Shown here in pieces: positions 18,311-28,427 of a DNA stretch of 64,000 nt. Numbering within the stretch: the stretch's first letter is position 1; each line of letters opens with the position of its first letter. The translations under genes and the position numbers were made by a program. The stretch comes from Gracilibacteraceae bacterium (lineage in GTDB: Bacteria > Bacillota > Desulfitobacteriia > Desulfitobacteriales > Syntrophobotulaceae), in the NCBI GenBank assembly GCA_031266805.1, contig JAISAH010000010.1, positions 1 to 64,000 on the forward strand, written 5' to 3'. The notes beneath the pieces were generated by a model. That model did not search any database. It was not told where the DNA came from and was given only the letters and a program-made list of their open reading frames with translations.

Positions 18311-19168
18311 ATGGCAAAACGGCTGAATTTACTGGAGTGCGCCTATGTCGACGCGCAGGAGTGGTTCAAGGAGACCGACACGGTCATGGTACCCGTAGGC
18401 AGCTGCGAAAAACACGGGGCGCACGTGCCGCTGGGGACTGACAGTTTCACCACCATCAACGTAACAGAGCGCGCCGCCAAGCTTTCCAACACACCCTACA
18501 CCCCTCTGACGCCTTTCGGTTATTCCCCGCACCATATGGGCAAGTGCAACGAGGGCAACGGCACAGTCACCCTCTCCGCCGCCACCTACCGGGCCATGCT
18601 GACGGATATCGCCCGCAGCCTGATCTTCCACGGCGCCAACAAGATCGTCTTTGTCACCCACCACGGCTCGAACACGAAGCCCATTGACGAGTTCATGCGC
18701 CAGATCCGTTACACCTACGGGGCTTTTGTTTGTTTTTACAAAACGCCTACCGAGCGGGAGTGCGAGGTCGTGAAGGGCATTCTGGAAGGTCCGCCCGAGG
18801 AAACTCCCGGCTGGCACGCGGGCGAGATGGAGACGGCCCAGGTCATGGCCCATGATATGAGTCTGGTGGACATGTCCCGGGCTGTGAACGACAAGGCTCA
18901 CGCGCCGGCCTGGATGGGGCCGGAGTTCTCGAAGATCGACGGGACCGCCACCGTGAAGTTCCGGGGCTCTGAGAACATCTACGTCCCCATGGAGCATCAT
19001 GAGTACAGCGACCACGCCACCATCGGCAATCCGTTCCGCGGCACGCCGGAAAAAGGTCTGGCCCTGTTCGAGAGGGAAGCGGAACATTTGTCGGCTTTTG
19101 TGCAGCTGGTGAAAACCTTCCCCTTTGAAGTCAAGTACGAAGACCGCCTGTTCCCGGAAAGGGCGTAA
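18311..19168 (+). CDS. Creatininase family amidohydrolase-like protein
   Basis: VMVPVGSCEKHGAHVPLGTDSF; VTHHGSNTKPIDEF; HAGEMETAQVM; own RBS before ATG 18311. Confidence 0.85.
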   Translation: MAKRLNLLECAYVDAQEWFKETDTVMVPVGSCEKHGAHVPLGTDSFTTINVTERAAKLSNTPYTPLTPFGYSPHHMGKCNEGNGTVTLSAATYRAMLTDIARSLIFHGANKIVFVTHHGSNTKPIDEFMRQIRYTYGAFVCFYKTPTERECEVVKGILEGPPEETPGWHAGEMETAQVMAHDMSLVDMSRAVNDKAHAPAWMGPEFSKIDGTATVKFRGSENIYVPMEHHEYSDHATIGNPFRGTPEKGLALFEREAEHLSAFVQLVKTFPFEVKYEDRLFPERA

Positions 19169-19172
19169 AAGC

Positions 19173-19751
19173 ATGGGCCGCGATACAGAGGAAATCCGGG
19201 CGGAGCTCGCGCGTTACTCGCGTTTGGCCTACGCCCGGGGACTCTCTTCCGGAGTCAGCGGGAATCTCAGCGCCCGGGTGCCGGGGACGGAGACTGCCCT
19301 GATCAAAAAAACCGGCGTCTGCTTTGCCGAAGCGGACCCGGCGGATTTTATCCTGGTGGATTTGCAGGGCCGGCCATTGGAAGACGGACGGCCTTCCAAA
19401 GAAGTGCGTTTTCATTGCGGCATTTACCGCGCGCGCCCGGAGATCGGCGGTATCTGTCACGGACACTCCGCCTACGCGACCGCTTACGCGACGGCGCGGG
19501 GCGATCTGCCCCCGGTGACGGCGGCCTCTCAGGGACTGCTGAAAGAAATCGGCGTCGTCGGGGTGGCGCCCTCCGGCTCGGAAGCCTTGGCGGACATGGT
19601 CGTTGCGGTTTTTCGGGGATCCGCGGTCGTCGCCTGCGTTTTGCAAACCCATGGTTTTGTGACTGCGGGAGCGGATCTGAGCAAGGCTTACTACGCGGCG
19701 GATGTATTGGAAGACAACGCCAAGGTCGCCTGGCTCATGGCCGCTTTATAG
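19173..19751 (+). CDS. Class II aldolase/adducin family protein
   Basis: LSSGVSGNLSARVPG; HCGIYRARPEIGGICHGHSAYATAYA. Confidence 0.9.
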   Translation: MGRDTEEIRAELARYSRLAYARGLSSGVSGNLSARVPGTETALIKKTGVCFAEADPADFILVDLQGRPLEDGRPSKEVRFHCGIYRARPEIGGICHGHSAYATAYATARGDLPPVTAASQGLLKEIGVVGVAPSGSEALADMVVAVFRGSAVVACVLQTHGFVTAGADLSKAYYAADVLEDNAKVAWLMAAL

Positions 19752-19776
19752 GCAAGACTTTTTCCGGGAGGCCGCT

Positions 19777-21030
19777 GTGAAAAAGATACCTGTCATCGCT
19801 ACCGTGAATACGAAGGAAGCCGAAGCCGAGTATCTCAGCGAGCGGATCAGACTGGGCGGCTATGCGGCGCCGATCATCGACGTGAGTACCCTCGACTCAG
19901 GGCGCTTAGATCTTCCTTACCCTTATGCCGCCGTCCTCGCCGCGGCGGGAGTGACCGCCGAAGAGCTGCGCGCTCTGCGGCGGGACGAGATGGTGCGCGC
20001 CATGGGTCGCGGCGCCGGTCGCATCCTGCGTGATCTGCGCGCAAAGGGTGAACTGGCGGGCGCCATCGCCATCGGCGGCAATCAGGGCACGGCTATCGCC
20101 GCCATCGCCATGCGCGACCTGCCTTTGGGGACCCCCAGGCTCATCGTCTCCACGGTGGCCTCCGGCAACATCCGCCCCTATATCGAAGACACAGATATCC
20201 TGATGATGTTTTCTGTCGCTGACTTCATCAACAATACCAACATCGTGAGCCGTCTGATCATGAAAAACGCCGTCGCCGCGGTGATCGGCATGGCGGCGGG
20301 CGAAGCGCTGCTGGAGCCGGAGCCGGCCACCGGCCTGCGGGTCGCCTTGACGGCCTTTGGCAACACGGCGGGCGCGATCGAGACCATCCGGCGGGAGCTG
20401 GAGGCGGGCGGCTGCGAAGTCGTGGGTTTTCACGCCTCCGGAGCGGGCGGGGCGGCCATGGAGTCCCTGATCGAGCAGGGACTTTTCAGCGGGGTCGTGG
20501 ATCTCACCACCCATGAACTCTTAGCCGAGGTTTGCGGCGGGGGAGCGGATATCTACACCCCTTTGCGTCCGCGATTGATAGCGGCGGGCGCCCGGGGCAT
20601 TCCCCAGGTGGTGGCGCCCGGGGCGCTGGAGTATTTCTGTTTTGGGGCGGAAAGCGCCATTCCCGCAGCTTATCGCGGGCGAAAGACTCACCATCACAAT
20701 CCCTATAACACCAATGTGCGAGCAAGTCTTGCGGAAGTGACGACCGCCGCTGAAGTGATGGCGGAACGCCTGAACGCGGCGCGGGGTCCTGTTTCCTTGC
20801 TGCTGCCCCAGCGGGGGTTTTCCGCCAACGGGCGTGAAGGCGGGCTGTTATACGAACCGGAGACCGATCGGCGTCTGCGGGAGATTCTCAGGAAAAATAT
20901 GGATCAAAAAGTCCGGATCATGGAGATCGACGCGAACATCAACGACGAAACCTTCGCCAAGGCGGCGGCAGCGGAGATGCTGGGCTATATAACAGGAGGT
21001 AAAAAATGGCTGATATCCCAAAAACCATGA
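19777..21030 (+). CDS. Tm-1-like ATP-binding domain protein (UPF0261 family)
   Basis: VIATVNTKEAEAEYLSERI; IGGNQGTAIAAIAMRDLPLGTPRLIVSTVASGN; GTG start with upstream RBS. Confidence 0.85.
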   Translation: MKKIPVIATVNTKEAEAEYLSERIRLGGYAAPIIDVSTLDSGRLDLPYPYAAVLAAAGVTAEELRALRRDEMVRAMGRGAGRILRDLRAKGELAGAIAIGGNQGTAIAAIAMRDLPLGTPRLIVSTVASGNIRPYIEDTDILMMFSVADFINNTNIVSRLIMKNAVAAVIGMAAGEALLEPEPATGLRVALTAFGNTAGAIETIRRELEAGGCEVVGFHASGAGGAAMESLIEQGLFSGVVDLTTHELLAEVCGGGADIYTPLRPRLIAAGARGIPQVVAPGALEYFCFGAESAIPAAYRGRKTHHHNPYNTNVRASLAEVTTAAEVMAERLNAARGPVSLLLPQRGFSANGREGGLLYEPETDRRLREILRKNMDQKVRIMEIDANINDETFAKAAAAEMLGYITGGKKWLISQKP

Positions 21031-22082
21031 AAGCGATGGTTCTTTACGGCAAGGACGACATCCGTCTGGTGACCGACAAACCGGTGCCGGTCCCCGGGCC
21101 GGGGGAAGTCTTAGTTAAGGTCAAAGCCTGCGGCATCTGCGGCACAGATGTGAAAATCATCACAAAGGGAATGCCGAACATGCCGCCTTACGGGCGGTTC
21201 ACCCAGGGGCATGAATGGGCCGGCGAAGTGGTGGCTTTGGGTGAAACGGTGGATGAATTTAAGATCGGCGACCGGGTGGCGATCGAGGCCCACAAAGGCT
21301 GCGGCCGTTGTGCCAATTGCATCGAAGGCCGTTATACCGCTTGCCTGAACTACGGCCGGGTAGACAAAGGCCATCGCGCTTCCGGCATGACGGTAGACGG
21401 CGGTTTTGCCGAGTATGCGGTCCATCACATCAACGCCCTCTATAAAATCCCGGACAACGTGGATTTTGTCCAGGCGACCTATGTCACCACTTTGGGCTGC
21501 GCCCTCTGGGCTTTTGACGTCAGCGGCGGCTATGTGGCCGGCGACACGGCTCTGATCGTGGGTCCCGGCCCGATCGGCCTTTCCTTGGTCCAGACCGCCA
21601 AAGCCTTAGGCATGGAAACGATCATCTTAGCGGGTACCCGAGAGGAACGGCTGGCCATCGGCCGCGCGGTGGGCGCCACCCACACGCTCAACATCAAAGA
21701 GGAAGCCGACGCCTTGGGCAAAGTCATGGAGATCACCGGCGGGCGCGGCTGTGAGCGCACCTTTGACGCGGCCGGCAACTCCGAGTCCTTTGATCTTTGT
21801 ATGCGGGCCGCCACCCGAGGCCATGTGATGACCTTGGTTTCGTTTTATAAACAACCGGTCACGGCTTCTTTGGATTACGCGGTCCTCAACAGCATTTCCA
21901 TCCGGACGGTACGCGGCGAGGGCGGCAACAACTGCAAACGCGCCCTCTCCCTCATGGCGCAGGGTCAGATCGACACCTCGCGGATCCTGACCCACACCTT
22001 CCCCCTGGAAAAATTTGCCGAAGGCTACGACACTTTTGTCAACCGCAAAGACGGCGCGATGAAAGTCGTCATCACCATGTAA
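21006..22082 (+). CDS. Zinc-dependent medium-chain dehydrogenase (MDR)
   Basis: KACGICGTDVKI; GHEWAGEVVALG; GCGRCANCIEGRYTAC. Confidence 0.92.
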   Translation: MADIPKTMKAMVLYGKDDIRLVTDKPVPVPGPGEVLVKVKACGICGTDVKIITKGMPNMPPYGRFTQGHEWAGEVVALGETVDEFKIGDRVAIEAHKGCGRCANCIEGRYTACLNYGRVDKGHRASGMTVDGGFAEYAVHHINALYKIPDNVDFVQATYVTTLGCALWAFDVSGGYVAGDTALIVGPGPIGLSLVQTAKALGMETIILAGTREERLAIGRAVGATHTLNIKEEADALGKVMEITGGRGCERTFDAAGNSESFDLCMRAATRGHVMTLVSFYKQPVTASLDYAVLNSISIRTVRGEGGNNCKRALSLMAQGQIDTSRILTHTFPLEKFAEGYDTFVNRKDGAMKVVITM

Positions 22083-22120
22083 TATAGGATATCCAATATA
22101 AAAAAACGGAGGGAAACGTA

Positions 22121-23146
22121 ATGAAAAACCAAAAAGGGTTCGTTTTTTGTCTGACGCTCCTGTTGGTTCTATCCCTGGCGGCCGCATGTTCTCAGCCGGC
22201 GGCGGCGCCTCCCGTCACGGCGGATCCCGCTGCGCCGGCTTCTTCCACCCAAATCGCCTTCCCGGAAAAACCCTTGGATCTGACCATCCTCTTTGGCGCG
22301 GGCAGCGCCTCGGACGTAGTCGCCCGTAAGTTGACCGACCTCGTCACCCAGGAGATCGGCCAGACTATCGTCGCCAACAACCGGGTGGGCGGCGGCGGCG
22401 CGGTCGGCTATCAGCATGTTCTTTCCACAGATCCCGACGGTTACAACATCGTCTGGAACTCCACCTCTATTTCCACCACCTACCATCAGGGCAATATGCC
22501 GGCAGACCAGGGATTTGAGGCCTTTGCCGGCATTGCTAACATCACTTTGGAGTCGGCGGCCCTAGCTGTGGGACCTGACGCTCCCTACCAGACCATCGAG
22601 GAGTTCGTCGCCTATTGCCAGGAACATCCGGGTGAAGTGACGGTGGCGAACAGCGGCGTCGGCTCCTTTAACCATCTGGTGGCGGCCGCCCTGGAGAATG
22701 CCGCCGGTATTTCGGTCAAGCATATCCCCATGGACGCCAAGCAGAGCACCACCGCGCTTTTGGGCGGTCAGGTAGACGCCATCTGCAACATGACTTTTGA
22801 CATCGTTCAGCAGGAGCAGGCCGGTCAGATCAAGACTTTGGCCGTGGTTTCCGAAGAGCGGCACGCCCTCTTGCCGGAGGTGCCGACTTTAAAAGAGAGC
22901 GGCTATGACGTCACGATCATGATGTACCGAGGGATCGCGGCGCCTAAGGGCACGCCGGCGGAAGTGATCAGCAAGCTGGAGACGGCTTTTCTCGCCGCGG
23001 CCAATAGCGAAGACTTTCAGAGTTTTGCCGCCCAATACGGCGTAGAAGTCAAACCGATGGGCGCGGCCGAGTTTGACCTTTATATGGCTGAGCAAGATCA
23101 GGAAGTGGCCGATTTGATGGAAACCCTGGGGATTAAAACGCAATAA
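22121..23146 (+). CDS. Tripartite tricarboxylate transporter substrate-binding lipoprotein (TctC/Bug)
   Basis: Lipobox LAAACS; VANNRVGGGGAVGYQHV; typical Bug fold. Confidence 0.9.
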   Translation: MKNQKGFVFCLTLLLVLSLAAACSQPAAAPPVTADPAAPASSTQIAFPEKPLDLTILFGAGSASDVVARKLTDLVTQEIGQTIVANNRVGGGGAVGYQHVLSTDPDGYNIVWNSTSISTTYHQGNMPADQGFEAFAGIANITLESAALAVGPDAPYQTIEEFVAYCQEHPGEVTVANSGVGSFNHLVAAALENAAGISVKHIPMDAKQSTTALLGGQVDAICNMTFDIVQQEQAGQIKTLAVVSEERHALLPEVPTLKESGYDVTIMMYRGIAAPKGTPAEVISKLETAFLAAANSEDFQSFAAQYGVEVKPMGAAEFDLYMAEQDQEVADLMETLGIKTQ

Positions 23147-23190
23147 AATAATAAGGATACCTCTAAATACTCAGAAACAGGAGGGCGGAC

Positions 23191-23688
23191 ATGAAAAAGG
23201 ATCGGATCATTGCGGTTTTGCTGGTTTTGTTTTCGCTTCTCATAGCCTATTATTCTTTTCAACTTCCGGCGTCAACGATGGAAGGAGAGCCCGGTTCGGC
23301 CTTTTTCCCGCTCATCCTGCTGACTCTCCTCATCCTGTGTTCTGTCGGTCTTTTCTTCTCCCGTCCCGTAAAAAAACCGGCCCTCAGTGAAGAACAGCGC
23401 CGGGAATATGAGGATCTCGGCCTGGATCTCACGGACGAGGCGGAAAAGAGTGAGGCGCAAAGCCTGCGCGAGGGGCTGCTTCTGTATGGATTTTTCTTGG
23501 TGGGGCTCATCGTGATGTACCTCTTTGGGTTCATCGCCGGAATCACCGTCGGTATAGCGGGGATGCTGGTTTTTATCGGCTGGAAAGCGCCGCGGGCTTT
23601 GATCTTTTCTCTGATCACCGCCTGCGTCATCTTTTTGATCTTCAACACCCTTCTTCATGTGACCTTGCCCAGCGGCAAACTGCTTTGA
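23191..23688 (+). CDS. TctB-like small permease subunit
   Basis: About 4 TM, between TctC and TctA. Confidence 0.85.
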   Translation: MKKDRIIAVLLVLFSLLIAYYSFQLPASTMEGEPGSAFFPLILLTLLILCSVGLFFSRPVKKPALSEEQRREYEDLGLDLTDEAEKSEAQSLREGLLLYGFFLVGLIVMYLFGFIAGITVGIAGMLVFIGWKAPRALIFSLITACVIFLIFNTLLHVTLPSGKLL

Positions 23689-23704
23689 AAGAGAGGGTCG
23701 AAAG

Positions 23705-25201
23705 ATGTTAGAACAACTGGGTCAGGCTTTGACCATAGCGATAACGGCGGAAAACTTCCTCTTCATGGCGATCGGCACGGTACTGGGCATAGTTTTTGCC
23801 GCCATACCCGGGCTGACTTTCAGCACGGCGCTGATCCTGTTTTTGCCGATGACTTTCGGCATCTCTCCTATCGCGGCCATCTCCGTCATGCTGGGGATTT
23901 TCTGCGGCGGCATGACAGGCGGTTCCATCTCGGCGGTGCTGCTGGGCATCCCCGGCACGCCTTCCGCCGCGGCGACAGTCATTGACGGTTTCGTTCTGGC
24001 CAAGAAGGGTCAGGGGGGCAAGGCCCTGGGGACTGCTGTTTACGCCTCGGTCTTCGGCGGTATTGTCAGCGTCCTCATCATGATCTGCGTGGCGCCGCTC
24101 ATAGCCAAGGTCGCTCTGACCTTCGGCCCGGCGGAACTTTTTATGCTGGTGCTTTTCGGACTCTCAACCGTCGTGGGCCTGTCGGAAGGCAATATGCTCA
24201 AAGCCCTGATCGCCTGTCTGATGGGTCTTTTGTTTACCACGGTGGGCATGGATCCCGTCGTCGGGCTGCAGCGCTTCACCTTCCACTTCGCGCCTCTCAT
24301 GTCCGGGATTGGCATCATGCCCGTGATGATTGGCGCTTTCGCCTTTCCGGAGATCATCAACACTTTCTTGGAATACAAGAAAGACAAAGGATACAAAGAG
24401 AAGAAGATCGAGTCGTCAGTCAAAGCGGCGTTTCCCGATAATAAGGAAAAAAAGCGCCTGCTTCCCTTGAATATTGAAGCTTCGCTGATGGGGACCGTCA
24501 TCGGGGCTATTCCGGGCGGCGGCGGCCCGGTGGCGGCGTTCCTCGGCTACAGCCTGGCCAAAAGCAAAAATCCCCGGTGCGGCAGCGGCGAGCTGGAAGG
24601 AATCGCCGGGCCGGAGACGGCTAACAACGCCGTCACCGGCGGCGCCATGATCACGCTGCTCACTTTGGGCATACCGGCGGACAGCGCGGCCGCCATCATC
24701 CTGGGGGTGTTTCTCATCCACGGAGTGGTGCCCGGCCCCATGCTCTTTCAGGACAACGGGCCGATGATCTACGCCCTGTTCATCAGTATGCTGATCATCA
24801 ACGTCATGGTGTTGGTCTTCCAGTTTTTTGGCATGAAGGTCTTCGTCAAAGTGCTGAATCTGCCGAAAATCAACCTGCTGGCCGTCATACTAAGCGTGAC
24901 CGTGGTCGGCGCCTATGCCACCCATGTGAGTTTCACCGACATTACCATCATGTTCATTATCGGTTTGCTGGCCTGGTTCATGAAAAGGCACCAGTTTCCC
25001 GTCATTCCCCTCATCCTCGGTCTGGTGCTCGGCGGTGAGATTGAGAGAAACCTCCGCATAGCCCTGCTCCTGTCCGGCGGCAGCTTGAACTTCTTTATGC
25101 ACAGCGTGGTCAGCGTACTTTTTCTGGCGCTCTCGCTGCTCATGCTTCTGAGTCCAATATTGAAACCGCAGATCGTCAGGCTTTTTAGCAGGAAAAAATA
25201 A
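23705..25201 (+). CDS. TctA-like large permease subunit
   Basis: GIFCGGMTGGSISAVLLGIPGTPSAAATVIDGF; multi-TM. Confidence 0.95.
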   Translation: MLEQLGQALTIAITAENFLFMAIGTVLGIVFAAIPGLTFSTALILFLPMTFGISPIAAISVMLGIFCGGMTGGSISAVLLGIPGTPSAAATVIDGFVLAKKGQGGKALGTAVYASVFGGIVSVLIMICVAPLIAKVALTFGPAELFMLVLFGLSTVVGLSEGNMLKALIACLMGLLFTTVGMDPVVGLQRFTFHFAPLMSGIGIMPVMIGAFAFPEIINTFLEYKKDKGYKEKKIESSVKAAFPDNKEKKRLLPLNIEASLMGTVIGAIPGGGGPVAAFLGYSLAKSKNPRCGSGELEGIAGPETANNAVTGGAMITLLTLGIPADSAAAIILGVFLIHGVVPGPMLFQDNGPMIYALFISMLIINVMVLVFQFFGMKVFVKVLNLPKINLLAVILSVTVVGAYATHVSFTDITIMFIIGLLAWFMKRHQFPVIPLILGLVLGGEIERNLRIALLLSGGSLNFFMHSVVSVLFLALSLLMLLSPILKPQIVRLFSRKK

Positions 25202-25214
25202 GGGAGGGAAGGAC

Positions 25215-26132
25215 ATGGATCACCCTATTTATCGGGATTTGAAAATAGGCATCGTGCATTTTAAAGCTTTTCCGGAGTGCGTGAACGGTTCCGGCCCCAT
25301 CGTGGAGACTCTGGGCAAAATTTGTGAGGACGATTTTTTTACCGCGGTCGAGGTCGGGGCGATTAAGGATGTAAAACAGCGGACCGAAGCGGCCAAGGTG
25401 CTGGAAATTTCTGGGCTTGACGTAGCCTATGCCTGTCAGCCCACTCTTTTCCCCAACAAGCTGAGCCTGAATCATTTGGAACCCGGAGAGCGAAAAAAAG
25501 CGCTGAACGCCGTGAAGAACTGTCTGAAAGAGGCTCACGATCTGGGGGCGACCGCCGTTCGGATCCCGGCGGGCAAAGATCCCGGTCCGGAAAAACGCGG
25601 CGAGGCGAAGCGGCTGCTGATAGATTCCTTGGCGCAAATTTTGGAGACGGCGAAAAAAATGGGCGGCCCCTTGATCACCCTGAAGCTGTTTGATCGGGCG
25701 ATCGACAAGGAGTCTTTGATCGGCCCGGCGGAGGACGCCTTAGAAATCGCCGAAGCTCTTTGCCCCGAATACGAAAATTTCGGTTTGCTCACGGATTTGT
25801 CGCATTTTCCCCTGCTGGGCGAGGATCCTCGGACTACTCTGACTTTACTGGTAAAATATGTAAAAGCCTTCCATATCGGCAACTGTTTATACAAAGACCC
25901 CTTGGATCCCCTTTATGGCGATCTGCAGCCGCGGTTTGGCGTCCCCGGCGGCGAGATCGGCACTCCGGAGGTGCGGGACTATTTCCGGGTGCTGAAAGAT
26001 CTGGAGCTGATCGGCCCGGAGAAACGACCGGTGGTCAGCGCCGAAGTGCGTCCGCTCCTGCCGCTGGAGACCTCGGAACTGATCATCGCCAACTGCAAAC
26101 GGACGATCAGGGAGGCTTGGGCATTAGCCTAA
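25215..26132 (+). CDS. TIM-barrel (sugar phosphate isomerase/epimerase-like) protein
   Basis: GATAVRIPAGKDPG; FGLLTDLSHFPLLGEDP; VKAFHIGNC. Confidence 0.8.
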   Translation: MDHPIYRDLKIGIVHFKAFPECVNGSGPIVETLGKICEDDFFTAVEVGAIKDVKQRTEAAKVLEISGLDVAYACQPTLFPNKLSLNHLEPGERKKALNAVKNCLKEAHDLGATAVRIPAGKDPGPEKRGEAKRLLIDSLAQILETAKKMGGPLITLKLFDRAIDKESLIGPAEDALEIAEALCPEYENFGLLTDLSHFPLLGEDPRTTLTLLVKYVKAFHIGNCLYKDPLDPLYGDLQPRFGVPGGEIGTPEVRDYFRVLKDLELIGPEKRPVVSAEVRPLLPLETSELIIANCKRTIREAWALA

Positions 26133-26169
26133 CAGGGCATGGATTCCGGCATGACGCCGTGGGTTCATT

Positions 26170-26212
26170 ACTTTGCCGTTTTGCAATAACTTGTGAAACG
26201 GCAAAAGTTTTT
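26170..26212 (+). terminator. Terminator after catabolic operon (TTTGCCGTTT..AAACGGCAAA + T run)
   Basis: 10-bp inverted repeat followed by GTTTTT. Confidence 0.6.
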
Positions 26213-26286
26213 GCGCTATAATTGCAAACACTTGCCTTTTGCTTTCGTTTTTGGCATAATAAAAGCAAATCTCCGGGAGGTGGCGC

Positions 26287-27489
26287 ATGATACCACGGCA
26301 TGAATACCTTGAATCCCTGAAAAGTTTCCGGGATAAGCAGCTTATCAAAGTGGTGACGGGTATACGGCGGTGCGGGAAATCCACGCTGCTGGAGCTGTTT
26401 CAGGATCATCTGCGCTCGGACGGGGTCCCCGGCGAACAGATAGTCTCCATCAACTTTGAAGAGGGCGAATTTGACGAGATAGAAACATACCGGCAGCTGT
26501 ACCGGCTTGTGGCCGAAAAGCTCCTGCCGGACAGGAAGATGTATATTTTCCTGGATGAAGTCCAGCGGGTGACGGATTTCCAAAAAGCCGTGGACAGCCT
26601 GTATGTGAAGAAAAACTGCGACGTTTACATCACCGGCTCAAACGCCTGTCTTCTCAGCGGAGAGCTCGCCACGCTGCTTTCGGGGCGGTACGTCGAGATA
26701 AAAATGCTGCCGCTGTCGTTCAAGGAATACGTTTCGCATTTCCCGGCGGACGCGAATCTTGAGCGGCTGTACGCCGACTATATTCAAAACAGCGCTTTCC
26801 CCTATTCGCTGGAGATCCCGAAAGCAAAAGACCGGCGGCAGTACCTGCAAGGGATATACGACACCATTGTGATGAAGGACGTCGCCGCCCGGAAAAAATT
26901 CCCGGACGCCGCCATGCTCAAAAGCGTCGTCCGTTTTATGTTCGACAATATCGGGAATCTCTGCTCCACCAAGAGCATTGCCGACAGCATGACCTCGGCC
27001 GGGCGCAAAATTTCCGTTCACACGGTAGAGAGCTATCTGGCCGCGCTGACCGAGAGTTTCATCCTCTATCAAATCGGGCGGTATGACGTGAAAGGCAAGC
27101 AATACCTGAAAACAGGCGACAAATACTATGCCGCCGACATCGGCTTGCGGTACGCCCTGCTGGGGACGAAGCACGCGGATATGGGGCATATCCTGGAAAA
27201 CGTCATATTTCTTGAACTGTACCGGCGCGGGTATGAAGTCTACGTTGGCAAGGTCGGCGCCGCGGAGGCGGACTTTATCGCCGTCGGCGGCGAGGGGCCG
27301 GAATACTATCAGGTCGCGTACACCGTCATAGACGCGGACGGCGCGGCCTTGCGGCGTGAGCTTGCGCCCCTGAACGCCATCAGCGACCACAATCCGAAAT
27401 ACCTTTTGACGATGGACAACACGCCGCTCACCTCGCACAATGGCATCAAACAGATCAACGCGTTAGATTGGCTGTTGAAGACGCCATGA
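26287..27489 (+). CDS. AAA ATPase with DUF4143-type C-terminus
   Basis: VVTGIRRCGKSTLLELF; MYIFLDEVQRV; YITGSNACLLSGELATLLSGRYVEIKMLPLSFKEY. Confidence 0.9.
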   Translation: MIPRHEYLESLKSFRDKQLIKVVTGIRRCGKSTLLELFQDHLRSDGVPGEQIVSINFEEGEFDEIETYRQLYRLVAEKLLPDRKMYIFLDEVQRVTDFQKAVDSLYVKKNCDVYITGSNACLLSGELATLLSGRYVEIKMLPLSFKEYVSHFPADANLERLYADYIQNSAFPYSLEIPKAKDRRQYLQGIYDTIVMKDVAARKKFPDAAMLKSVVRFMFDNIGNLCSTKSIADSMTSAGRKISVHTVESYLAALTESFILYQIGRYDVKGKQYLKTGDKYYAADIGLRYALLGTKHADMGHILENVIFLELYRRGYEVYVGKVGAAEADFIAVGGEGPEYYQVAYTVIDADGAALRRELAPLNAISDHNPKYLLTMDNTPLTSHNGIKQINALDWLLKTP

Positions 27490-28259
27490 CCGCCAAGCCG
27501 CCATACACTATAACTGAAAAAGCCGCCGATTATTTGGCGAAAATCGTCGAGGCCGCTACGCGGCTGGAACTCGGGACGGATTTTACCCGCGACATCCGCC
27601 TCCATAGGGAAAACCGGCTGCGCACCATTCATTCCTCGCTCGCGATCGAAGGCAATGCGCTCTCGCTGGGCGACGTGACCGCGGTGCTGGACGGGAAGCT
27701 CGTCGCCGGGAGGCAGGAGGAGATCAAAGAGGTTAAGAACGCCTACGAAGCCTATGACAAGATCATGACGTTCGATCCCTATGCAGTGAAAGATTTTCTG
27801 AAAGCGCATCAGCTGATGACACAGGGGCTTATCACGGAAGCGGGCCGGTTCCGCAGCGGCGACGCGGGCGTGTTTCGCGGCGACGCGGTCGTCCACATCG
27901 GCGCGCGGCCGCAGCTTGTCCCGCGGCTTATCGAGGAACTGCTCGGCTGGGCGAAAAAATCAGAGCTGCACGCCGTCATGAAAAGCGCGATCCTGCATTA
28001 CGAGATCGAAACGATCCACCCGTTCGCGGACGGCAACGGGCGCATGGGGCGCCTCTGGCAGACACTGTTGCTCGCTAAATGGAATATGATTTTCGCCTGG
28101 CTGCCGATGGAATCCGTCCTGTATGAAAACCGCGAAGGCTACTATCAAGCAATCACTGACGCGCGGAACGTAAGCGACTCCGGCGTGTTTATCGAATTCA
28201 CCCTTTCCGCCCTGCTTGACATCATAAAGGCGCAGACGACGCCCCTCGGCGGCATTTGA
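27486..28259 (+). CDS. Fic family protein with N-terminal inhibitory motif
   Basis: HPFADGNGRMGR; inhibitory-helix-like SSLAIEGN; ATGA overlap with upstream gene. Confidence 0.93.
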   Translation: MTAKPPYTITEKAADYLAKIVEAATRLELGTDFTRDIRLHRENRLRTIHSSLAIEGNALSLGDVTAVLDGKLVAGRQEEIKEVKNAYEAYDKIMTFDPYAVKDFLKAHQLMTQGLITEAGRFRSGDAGVFRGDAVVHIGARPQLVPRLIEELLGWAKKSELHAVMKSAILHYEIETIHPFADGNGRMGRLWQTLLLAKWNMIFAWLPMESVLYENREGYYQAITDARNVSDSGVFIEFTLSALLDIIKAQTTPLGGI

Positions 28260-28331
28260 TACCGATTTTTTATGGCAATATTCATATTTTCGTGCTATAC
28301 TGATTTTAAACTTTTCCTTGGGAGAATCGCA

Positions 28332-28427
28332 ATGAAAAAAGAAAATCTGTTGCCAAGAATAGTAAAGAGAATACGCCTTTTCGGGCTTCGTCTGTTTAAC
28401 GTGGGTGGGAGATTACGGAAAAAATAA
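28332..28427 (+). CDS. Small cationic peptide ORF (31 aa), translationally coupled to next ORF
   Basis: MKKENLLPRIVKRIRLFGLRLFNVGGRLRKK*; GGGAG RBS; TAATG overlap; below the track size cut-off. Confidence 0.4.
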   Translation: MKKENLLPRIVKRIRLFGLRLFNVGGRLRKK

